Source: CAZKXX01 sp964556705 (GTDB taxonomy: Bacteria; Acidobacteriota; Terriglobia; UBA7540). From it: DNA of 22,560 bases. Location of the stretch: positions 1 through 22,560 of the forward strand of contig CAZKXX010000065.1 in NCBI GenBank assembly GCA_964556705.1. Reading direction: 5' to 3'. The notes beneath the pieces are model-generated. The model was not told the origin of the DNA. It saw only the letters and a program-made list of their open reading frames with translations, and searched no databases. Positions 14,969-21,232 of the stretch are shown here, in pieces (position 1 is the first letter of the stretch; every line of letters starts with the position of its first letter). Both the position numbers and the translations under genes were made by a program.

Positions 14969-15859
14969 TTACGCGGCAGCTGGCTCGCGCGCGGCCACCC
15001 CCCTTCCGGCAGGGTCCCACCGCAGCGGGACCAGCAGTTTGTCGAGCCCCAGGATCTTCTCCGAAAGGCCCAGGGCCATGCCGATCAGTTGCGTGAAGTA
15101 GGGGATGGGGATCGTGACGTCATCTCCGTAGCGCCGCTTGATCTTCGACTGGTGCGCCTCAAGGTTGAGCTGGCAAAGCGGGCAGACGGTGACCAGGGCG
15201 TCGGCGTGGTTCCGCTTCGCCTGGTGAAGGAGGATGTAAACGAGCCGGTGGCCGACCTCTTCGATCGTCCCGGTCAGCGAACCGCCGCAGCAGCGGTCTT
15301 TCAGCTCGAAATCCACCAGGCTCGCGCCCAGCGCGGGGATGAGCGCGTCAAAATCTTCGAGCGAGCAGCCCCCGGTCACCGGATAGGGCCGGGCGATGAG
15401 GCAGCCGTAATAGGCTGCGACGTTCCAGCCCTTCAGCGGCCGCTTGACTTTCGCCTTCAGCGCTTTCATCCCCACATCGCGCAGCAGAATTTCCAGCGGG
15501 TGGAAGATGCGCACGCCGCCGGTGTAACGCAGCCCCGCCGCGGCCAGCGCCCGGTCCACTTTCTCGCGCAGATCGGAATATCGGGCCAGGTAGTCCTGGC
15601 ATTTCTTCAGGACCATATAGCAGGCCGTGCAGGGCGCGAGGACCTCCAGGCCGGCGCTTTCAGCCAGCGCCAGATTGCGCGCCCCGAGGACAAACGCCTG
15701 GTCTTCATCCACCGAGATGTAGGTGGTCGCGCCGCAACAACTCCAGTTCGGAAGCTCGCGCAATTCGAGCCCCAGCGCCCCGAAGACCGCGAGAAGCGAG
15801 TCCTGGCAGTGGCGCGCGAAGCCGTGCATGCAACATCCCGGAAAGTAGGTATAAGCCAT
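14969..15859 (-). CDS. hdrB: Heterodisulfide reductase subunit B (two CCG domains)
   Basis: The 296-residue protein has both CCG domains with full ligand sets. Domain 1 has C9 (FPGCCMHG), C41-C42 (WSCCGATTY) and C77/C80 (APCTACYMVLKKC). Domain 2 has C153 (YYGCLIARP), C190-C191 (DRCCGGSLTG) and C226/C229 (TVCPLCQLN). In methanogen HdrB these bind two noncubane [4Fe-4S] clusters where the disulfide is cleaved, so this looks catalytically complete. The natural disulfide in a bacterium is unknown, because CoM/CoB are not expected. The ATG at 15859 follows the hdrC stop by 29 nt; an AAGGAGG and an AGAGGA lie in that gap. The C-terminal 45 residues past YFTQLIGMALGLSEK are typical, ending in an Ala/Arg tail. 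Confidence 0.94.
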   Translation of the reverse strand: MAYTYFPGCCMHGFARHCQDSLLAVFGALGLELRELPNWSCCGATTYISVDEDQAFVLGARNLALAESAGLEVLAPCTACYMVLKKCQDYLARYSDLREKVDRALAAAGLRYTGGVRIFHPLEILLRDVGMKALKAKVKRPLKGWNVAAYYGCLIARPYPVTGGCSLEDFDALIPALGASLVDFELKDRCCGGSLTGTIEEVGHRLVYILLHQAKRNHADALVTVCPLCQLNLEAHQSKIKRRYGDDVTIPIPYFTQLIGMALGLSEKILGLDKLLVPLRWDPAGRGVAAREPAAA

Positions 15860-15888
15860 GAGTTCAGGTTCCTCTTTCCCTCCTTCGG

Positions 15889-16512
15889 CTAGGCGGCAGG
15901 CCGCACCGCGCGTTCCTGCTCCTCGCGCGCGACTTCGATGGTTTCGAGCATGCGTCGCAGGTCGGCGCCTGCGGGACGGGGAATGCGGCTCGACGTCAGG
16001 CACATCCGCCCGCGCCGCCACAAACGCAATCCCAGCGGCCAGGAGGTGAGCAGTTTGAGCGGAGCAGTCTTGAGCAGCACCCTCAAGACCAGCCAGAACT
16101 CGTTGTTCCGCCCCGTACCTTTCAACATCTCGATGAATTCCTTGGCCAGGACAGGCACCGGAAAGCGTCGCGGATAGATGCCTTCGCGAATGGCGATGCG
16201 CTTGAGCGCGTACATGACGTCCGTCACCTTGATTCCTGCCGGGCACCGAACCGTGCATTCGTAACAGGAAGCGCAAAGCCAGATGGCGAAGCTTTCGACG
16301 ACTTCTTTCTTGAACCCTTCCCGAACCATGCCGATCAACCGACGCGGCGTGTAGTCCATGTACACGGAAACCGGGCAGGCGCTCCCGCAGGTGCCGCACT
16401 GGAGGCAGGCGAAGATCTTCTCGCCGCCCGGAGTTGCGACGACCTCAGCGGCCAAATCGCGCTTCAGTTCCTTCTCGTATTTGATCTTCGGAAAAAATCC
16501 GGGATGGCCCAT
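15889..16512 (-). CDS. hdrC: Heterodisulfide reductase subunit C (two [4Fe-4S] clusters)
   Basis: The 207-residue protein has two ferredoxin-type motifs, CLQCGTCGSAC (C36/39/42/46) and CASCYECTVRC (C80/83/86/90), separated by PVSVYMDYTPRRLIGMVREG, the normal HdrC layout. HdrC carries electrons from HdrA to the HdrB active site. The C-terminal part (about 130-207) is Arg-rich and longer than I expect for a minimal HdrC. The frame remains open upstream, with further starts at 16530 and 16662. I chose ATG 16512 because a perfect GGAGG lies 7 nt before it and homology to HdrC begins soon after. It is the first gene of the eleven-gene operon. Confidence 0.93.
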   Translation of the reverse strand: MGHPGFFPKIKYEKELKRDLAAEVVATPGGEKIFACLQCGTCGSACPVSVYMDYTPRRLIGMVREGFKKEVVESFAIWLCASCYECTVRCPAGIKVTDVMYALKRIAIREGIYPRRFPVPVLAKEFIEMLKGTGRNNEFWLVLRVLLKTAPLKLLTSWPLGLRLWRRGRMCLTSSRIPRPAGADLRRMLETIEVAREEQERAVRPAA

Positions 16513-16984
16513 CCGGCTGCCTCCATTCATGCAGCGCGCCAGCGAGGGCCGTTCCGGCTTCACTCCGCCGCGGAAGAGCGGTCGCCATTCCCGCGCAGCG
16601 ACTTTTCTCCCCTCGCGCGCTGACACGAACTCGCTCCGTATCAACAGCACGATGCGCGCCACCGGAGCCTGATTCGGCGCGCTTGTCGCTCCTCCTGAGT
16701 TCGTTCCTGAAGACTGCGCGTGGAGCCGAAAGGGCTGCGCCGGTGCGTGCTTTCTGTCCGGGTCGGACGGATGCGATTGCTGAGGGGAACAACAGGACAG
16801 TTCGGGCGTGTTACGAAACTCGGCGGAGTGCTGAAACCGGGAGAAACAGTTTGCTCACTGACTTGGGGAAGACTGTCAGCCGGAATTTGGCGTCCGCGCC
16901 GGCCTCGATGTGTGAAATGGCGATGGCGCTGGAAAAGACTTGCGGGAAATCACCTTTCCGCATCAGAAACGGTCCACATCGTGA
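16513..16984. other. 472-nt non-coding region upstream of the hdr-etf-mvh operon
   Basis: This gap should hold the operon promoter, as hdrC lies immediately downstream and the DUF6807 gene ends at its far side. I see no convincing -35/-10 pair on the minus strand. A short dyad, CTGAC at 16858-16862 and GTCAG at 16875-16879 with 12 nt between, is the only operator-like symmetry noticed and is weak. Short open frames on both strands look non-coding: no homology and no good SD. No terminator for the DUF6807 gene is obvious here. Confidence 0.4.
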
Positions 16985-17998
16985 TCACTTCAATCGGGCG
17001 TACGCCGCGTAAGCCGCAGCCACACCGGCTGCCTCCGCGTCTCCCTCATGAATGAGAACCCGATAGCGGAAGGTCAGCGTTTCGCCGGGCGGAACGGTCA
17101 GGCTGCCGTCGCGCGACTTGTCATTGTGAAAGTCGCGTTCGCCAAAAGGATTGACGGCGAAGAGGCCGTAGCCGCGCGCGTGCCAGTAGGTCGGGTGCCG
17201 GGGGTTCGAGGGATGGTCGAAGATCGCGATGCCCACGCGCTTCCCTTCGACCACGCCGGAATAGTCCACCCACTTCGCGCGCTTTCCCCAGACCTGTTTT
17301 TCGCCCACGCGGCCTTCAGAATCCGTCATGCGCGCGGCGGGTTCTTCCAGCCCCTTGACGACACGAATGGCGAATGTCCCTTCTTTCGTGTCACCGAACT
17401 TCAGCGGCGCGCGCAGCGCCCGCACGGTGAAGTCGCAGTCCACGGTTCGCGTCTTCGCGTCGCCCCGAAAAGTGTACGTGTGCGCGAGTTCACCGATGAC
17501 CTTGCCATCCTGGTTCACGAGATGAAACAGCGCGCGGAGCGAACCTGACTCTTTCCCGCTCCAAACTTCTTCCAGCTCACCGAGCACCGTCTTCCCGAGC
17601 GGCAGATGCGCGCTTGAGCCGTACGGGACGCCGCCTGCCACGTGCGCTTCGGCCGCAAACGACGCGGGCTCGGCCCAGAAATCGGTGCCGTTCACGTCTC
17701 CGTGAGCGAAGAACATCGCGCGATGGTGCGGGTGGTCCGTGCTTTCGCCCGGAATGCCGGTGATCATGGGAAAGCCGCGCGTCACCACGACGCCGCTTGC
17801 CGAGCGCAGAGGATGGAAATAGGGCTTGGGCGATTCCGGGCCGAAATAAAAGGCGCCGAAGGGCTGGCCGCCGATGAGGACCTCGACGCGGTCTGACTGG
17901 CGTTGGAGTTCGACAGGCAACGAGTCGGCCCGGACCGAAACCGCCGCCAGGTGAGCCAGCAGAAGGAACAGCATCCTGCGATGAACGGGGAACGCCAT
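16985..17998 (-). CDS. Secreted DUF6807 ('PmoA family') protein
   Basis: The 337-residue protein starts with a Sec signal peptide (MAFPVHRRMLFLLLAHLAAVSVRA, likely cut before DS). The mature part matches the DUF6807 family often labelled PmoA: PKPYFHPLRSASGVVVTRGFPM, then STDHPHHRAMFFAHGDVNGTDFW and HPTYWHARGYGLFAVNPFGERDF. The clustered His residues (HPHHR) could form a metal or sugar site. Despite the database name it has no relation to particulate methane monooxygenase subunit A. Family members are common in Planctomycetes and Acidobacteria near sugar-oxidoreductase genes; function is not established. An SD (GAGGTGG) precedes the ATG. The ADH gene upstream ends 59 nt away on the same strand, so they may be co-transcribed. 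Confidence 0.85.
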   Translation of the reverse strand: MAFPVHRRMLFLLLAHLAAVSVRADSLPVELQRQSDRVEVLIGGQPFGAFYFGPESPKPYFHPLRSASGVVVTRGFPMITGIPGESTDHPHHRAMFFAHGDVNGTDFWAEPASFAAEAHVAGGVPYGSSAHLPLGKTVLGELEEVWSGKESGSLRALFHLVNQDGKVIGELAHTYTFRGDAKTRTVDCDFTVRALRAPLKFGDTKEGTFAIRVVKGLEEPAARMTDSEGRVGEKQVWGKRAKWVDYSGVVEGKRVGIAIFDHPSNPRHPTYWHARGYGLFAVNPFGERDFHNDKSRDGSLTVPPGETLTFRYRVLIHEGDAEAAGVAAAYAAYARLK

Positions 17999-18057
17999 CG
18001 AACCACCTCGCTGCCTTTGGAATTCTCTGCGCCGCTTCGGGAACTCGAGAACCCGTG

Positions 18058-19062
18058 CTATCGAATGTTCAGCACGCCCGCGCCGCGAATCCGGCTCTGC
18101 TTGAGCGCCACGAGCGCGCGGTTGGCGTCTTCGAGCGCGAACGTCTCAATTTCCGTGTGCACGGGAATCTGCGCGGCCAGTTCCAGAAACTCTCGCGCGT
18201 CGCGCCGCGTGCTGTTCGCGACGCTGCGCACGGCGCGCTCGTGATAGAGCAACGCGTAGTCCATTTCGGGGATGGGGCTCATGGTGATTCCGGCGAGCGC
18301 CACCGCACCGCCCTTGCGCAGCACGCGCAAAGCGTCGAGCACGAGCGGGCCGGCGGGCGCGAAGAGGATGGCGGCGTCGAGCCAGTCGGGCGGCGTTTCT
18401 TCGGCGCCTCCCACCCAGGCCGCACCAAGCTGTCGCGCCAATTCGCGGTGCGCGGGCGTTCGCGTGAAGACGTAAATTTCCATCCCCTCGTGCCGCGCCA
18501 GTTGCAGGACGATGTGCGCCGAAGCGCCGAAACCGTAAAGGCCCAGCCGCTCGCCCGGCCGCGCTGCGCTCAGCCGCAGCGAGCGATAGCCGATGATTCC
18601 CGCGCAGAGCAGCGGCGCGGCGGCGACATCGGCGAAGGCTTTGGGAATCTCATACGCGAACGATTCGTGAACGACGACGGCCTCGGCGTAGCCGCCGTCG
18701 GCGTCGAGTCCGGTGAAGCGCGCGCGCTCACAGAGATTTTCGAGGTCCTTCCGGCAGAACGCGCACTCGCCGCAGGTCCAGTTGAGCCAGGGAATTCCCA
18801 CGCGGTCGCCTTCGCGGAAGGCCCTCGCGCCCGCGCCGCGCGCCTCGACCACGCCGACGATCTGATGCCCGGGAATCACCGGCAGCTTCGGCAGCTCGAG
18901 GTCTCCTTCCACGGTGTGCAGGTCGGTGTGGCAGACGCCGCAGGCCCGGGCGCGCACGCGGATTTCCCCCGGGCCGGGTTCCGGCGTCGCGACCTCCCGC
19001 AGTTCGAGGGGACTTTCTTCCGCCGGCCGCGGCTTCTCGAGCACCATGGCGCGCATCGTCAT
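18058..19062 (-). CDS. Zinc-dependent alcohol dehydrogenase family protein
   Basis: The 334-residue medium-chain dehydrogenase has catalytic-zinc ligands C41 (ACGVCHTDLH), H66 (PGHQIVG) and C153 (PLLCAG), and structural-zinc ligands C97, C100, C103 and C111. The usual GHE is GHQ here, a variant I recall in the propanol-preferring-type branch. The NAD(P)-binding motif is GLYGFGASAH (174-183). It would interconvert an alcohol and an aldehyde or ketone in the cytosol; the substrate is unknown. ATG 19062 and ATG 19056 (MRAMVLEKP) are both possible and neither has a clear SD. The second matches the usual family start better. It is divergent from the SYLF gene, and the DUF6807 gene follows. Confidence 0.92.
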   Translation of the reverse strand: MTMRAMVLEKPRPAEESPLELREVATPEPGPGEIRVRARACGVCHTDLHTVEGDLELPKLPVIPGHQIVGVVEARGAGARAFREGDRVGIPWLNWTCGECAFCRKDLENLCERARFTGLDADGGYAEAVVVHESFAYEIPKAFADVAAAPLLCAGIIGYRSLRLSAARPGERLGLYGFGASAHIVLQLARHEGMEIYVFTRTPAHRELARQLGAAWVGGAEETPPDWLDAAILFAPAGPLVLDALRVLRKGGAVALAGITMSPIPEMDYALLYHERAVRSVANSTRRDAREFLELAAQIPVHTEIETFALEDANRALVALKQSRIRGAGVLNIR

Positions 19063-19248
19063 CTGCGAGTCTAACCGACGGAGAGCTCGCGCTCAACCGG
19101 TCGCGCGCGGCGTGCCAGCAATTCCGCTCCTCCGGCCACCCGGCTGTGGCACAATGGGTCAAGCAGAGTCGAGGTCATTTCCGGAAGGCCGGACCGGCGC
19201 AGGCCCAGCGGCGGGAGTCAGCGCGGGCGGCGGCGAAAGGAGACTCGC

Positions 19249-19944
19249 ATGAATAAGATTGCCATGGCACTTTGGATCGGGATGCTCTGCGCGCTTCCGG
19301 TTTCCGCTCAGGAAAAGGAGGCAGAGCGATTGAAGAATGCCGCCGAAGTTCTGGATGAAGTCATGGGAACTCCCGAGCAGGGGATCCCCAAAGACCTGCT
19401 CGACAAAGCGGTGTGCGTGGGCGTGATTCCTTCTTTCAAGAAGGCCGCGCTGGGAATCGGGGGGAGCGCCGGAAAAGGCGCCATCGTCTGCCGGCGGGGC
19501 GGAAACGGCGCCTGGGGCGGGCCGTCGTTGTTCACCACGGGCGGGCCGAGCATCGGGTTTCAGATCGGCGGCCAGGCGACTGATTTCATTTTTCTCGTGA
19601 TGAATCCTAAAGGCGCCGAGAAACTGGCGCGCTCGAGCGCCAAGCTCGGCGCGGACGCTTCGGTCGCAGCGGGCCCGAAAGGGCGCGAGGCGGAGGCGGC
19701 GACCGATATCACCATGCGATCGGAAATTCTGAGTTATTCGCGCTCGCGAGGACTGTTTGCGGGAGTCTCGCTCGAAGGAGCCGTCATCAAGCAGGACCAC
19801 AAAGGCAACCAGCGGATTTACGGGCGCAAGATTGAGCCCAAGGAGATCCTTCTGGGAGGCGTGGGCGCTCCCGCCGCCGCGCAGCCGCTGGCCGCCGCGC
19901 TGAACAAGTACTCCCCGAAGGGCGGGAAGCCCTTCAAGCAGTAA
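19249..19944 (+). CDS. SYLF-domain (lipid-binding, YSC84-like) secreted protein
   Basis: The 231-residue protein has a Sec signal peptide (MNKIAMALWIGMLCALPVSA, cut before QE). The rest is a SYLF domain: AERLKNAAEVLDEVM, IPKDLLDKAVCVGVIPSFKKAALGIGGSAGKG, FQIGGQATDFIFLVMN and the signature YSRSRGLFAGVSLEGAVIKQD near the C-terminus. Bacterial members are exported and the eukaryotic relatives bind phosphoinositides, so lipid or envelope association is likely, but a precise role is not known. AAAGGAG lies 6 nt before the ATG. It is a single gene ended by a strong terminator. The last 20 residues (PLAAALNKYSPKGGKPFKQ) are a basic tail. Confidence 0.93.
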   Translation: MNKIAMALWIGMLCALPVSAQEKEAERLKNAAEVLDEVMGTPEQGIPKDLLDKAVCVGVIPSFKKAALGIGGSAGKGAIVCRRGGNGAWGGPSLFTTGGPSIGFQIGGQATDFIFLVMNPKGAEKLARSSAKLGADASVAAGPKGREAEAATDITMRSEILSYSRSRGLFAGVSLEGAVIKQDHKGNQRIYGRKIEPKEILLGGVGAPAAAQPLAAALNKYSPKGGKPFKQ

Positions 19945-19958
19945 CGTCCTCTCTCTTG

Positions 19959-20000
19959 AAAAAAACGGGGGCGGATCAGAGACCCGCCCCCGTGATTTTT
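19959..20000. terminator. Bidirectional rho-independent terminator
   Basis: A perfect 10-bp stem (19965-19974 with 19984-19993, core CGGGGGCGG / CCGCCCCCG) encloses a 9-nt loop. Five Ts at 19996-20000 follow on the plus strand. On the minus strand the stem is followed by seven Ts (plus-strand As at 19959-19965). It sits between the convergent SYLF and aldolase genes and should stop transcription from both sides, more strongly for the aldolase. Confidence 0.92.
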
Positions 20001-20029
20001 CGTCTCGCGCTTCCGGCCGGAGCCCGGCG

Positions 20030-21004
20030 TTACTTCATCTCCCCGGCGTAAATCTTCATGATCGTGTCAAGGAATTTGAGCGCGTGGTCCCTGGGCCGCT
20101 GGAAAGCGTTGCGTCCGATGATCGAGCCGAAGCCGCCGCCGTCGCGGATGGCGCGCGCTTCGTCAAACACCGCGTCGTCGCTCTCCTTCTTGGGGCCGCC
20201 GGAAAAGATCACGATGCGCGTGCCGTTAAACGCCCCCTGGATGACGTGCCGGACGCGTTCGGCGAGCGTGGCCCTGGGAATGCCGACCTTCTCGTAAACC
20301 TTCTGGGCTTCAGCCTGCTCGATGTGATCGCTGGGCAGCTTCACCTTGATGATGTGCGCGCCCATCTGTGCCGCAATGTGGGCGGCGTAGGCAGCCACGT
20401 CGAGCGCGGTTTCGCCAGCCTTCGAGAGGCTGGAACCGCGGGGGTAGGACCACACGACGACGGCCAGCCCGTACGATTTCGCTTCTTCGGCGGCGGCGCG
20501 CAGCTGCTCGTACATTTTCTGCGCCTGCGCCGAGCCGGGATAGATCGTGAAGCCGATGGCGACGCAACCCAGACGCAGCGCGTCGCGAACGCTCGAGGTC
20601 AGCGAAGGCAGCGGGTCCTTCTCATCGTGCAGCACGTCGTGGTTGTTGATCTTGAGGATGAGCGGGATTTCGCCCGCGTGCCGGGCGGCGGCCGCCTCGA
20701 TGAATCCGAGTGGCGCCGCGTAGGCGTTGCAACCCGACTCGATGGCGAGTTCGAAGTGATAATTGGGATCGTAACCGCCGGGATTCATCGCGAAGCTGCG
20801 CGCCGGCCCGTGCTCGAATCCCTGGTCCACCGGCAAAATCACCAGCTTGCCCGTGCCCGCCAGCCGTCCGCTGTTCAGCAGGCGCGCGAGGTTCGTCTTG
20901 ACGCCCGGATTGTCAGACTCGTACCAGCTCAGAATCTCCCGCACCCGGTCGGTATGCCTTCCTGCCCGTGTCCCCGTCGTTGGGGCCGCTGTCACGACTG
21001 CCAT
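20030..21004 (-). CDS. Class I fructose-bisphosphate aldolase (DhnA/FbaB, archaeal-type)
   Basis: The 324-residue protein is a DeoC/LacD-type TIM barrel: LVILPVDQGFEHGPARSF, AAPLGFIEAAAARH, IPLILKINNHDVL, VAIGFTIYPGS, VVVWSYPRGS, GAHIIKVKLPSDH, RIVIFSGGPKKESDDAVFDEARAIRDGGGFGSIIGRNAFQR. The Schiff-base lysine is probably one of the two in HIIKVK; the C-terminal GG..G..IGRN segment is the phosphate-binding end of the barrel. It cleaves or forms fructose 1,6-bisphosphate in glycolysis/gluconeogenesis. Two in-frame ATGs lie at 21010 and 21004. The GGAGG SD is only 1 nt from the first but 7 nt from the second, so 21004 is the probable start. It is a single gene, ended by the bidirectional terminator. 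Confidence 0.93.
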   Translation of the reverse strand: MAVVTAAPTTGTRAGRHTDRVREILSWYESDNPGVKTNLARLLNSGRLAGTGKLVILPVDQGFEHGPARSFAMNPGGYDPNYHFELAIESGCNAYAAPLGFIEAAAARHAGEIPLILKINNHDVLHDEKDPLPSLTSSVRDALRLGCVAIGFTIYPGSAQAQKMYEQLRAAAEEAKSYGLAVVVWSYPRGSSLSKAGETALDVAAYAAHIAAQMGAHIIKVKLPSDHIEQAEAQKVYEKVGIPRATLAERVRHVIQGAFNGTRIVIFSGGPKKESDDAVFDEARAIRDGGGFGSIIGRNAFQRPRDHALKFLDTIMKIYAGEMK

Positions 21005-21048
21005 AACCATACCTCCAGCTTAGAAATGCAGATTTTGAGTGCCCAATC

Positions 21049-21078
21049 AGGTTACTCGCGGGCGCAAGCTCCGCGCAA
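21049..21078 (-). promoter_or_regulatory. Candidate promoter for the aldolase gene
   Basis: On the minus strand TTGCGC (21078-21073), an 18-nt spacer and TAACCT (21054-21049) make a moderate sigma70 match. The start would lie near 21042, giving a leader of about 38 nt that contains the SD GGAGG. Confidence 0.33.
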
Positions 21079-21193
21079 GGGCAAACATCGCGAAGGGCGA
21101 TTTGTCCGCCGCCGGCAAACTCCCGCGCGGGCGAGCCTCCCGGCGCGGGAAGCCGCGGGGCGAATTTGCAGCCCCCTGGGGTCTTCTGCGGGG

Positions 21194-21199
21194 TATAAT
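21194..21199 (+). promoter_or_regulatory. Candidate -10 element for the Tat-exported oxidoreductase gene
   Basis: A perfect TATAAT lies 33 nt before the ATG at 21233. The -35 region at the normal distance (GCCCCC) is not consensus; a TTGCAG lies upstream but 22 nt away. A weak or activator-dependent promoter is possible. An 8-bp stem (21121-21128 with 21143-21150) lies further upstream. Confidence 0.4.
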
Positions 21200-21232
21200 C
21201 GCGCCGAAAATCCATGAGGCGAGGATGGGGAT

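Noticed and set aside
16858..16879. Possible operator dyad CTGAC-N12-GTCAG upstream of hdrC
   Set aside because: Five-base arms with a 12-nt spacer are expected by chance, and no promoter can be placed next to it.
16683..17055. Two plus-strand ORFs of about 110 codons upstream of the hdr operon
   Set aside because: No SD, no homology that I recognise, and they run into the antisense of the DUF6807 gene.
16985..17998. DUF6807 protein as methane monooxygenase subunit PmoA
   Set aside because: The database label 'PmoA family' is misleading: this is a soluble secreted protein with a Sec signal, whereas pMMO PmoA is a multi-helix membrane protein.
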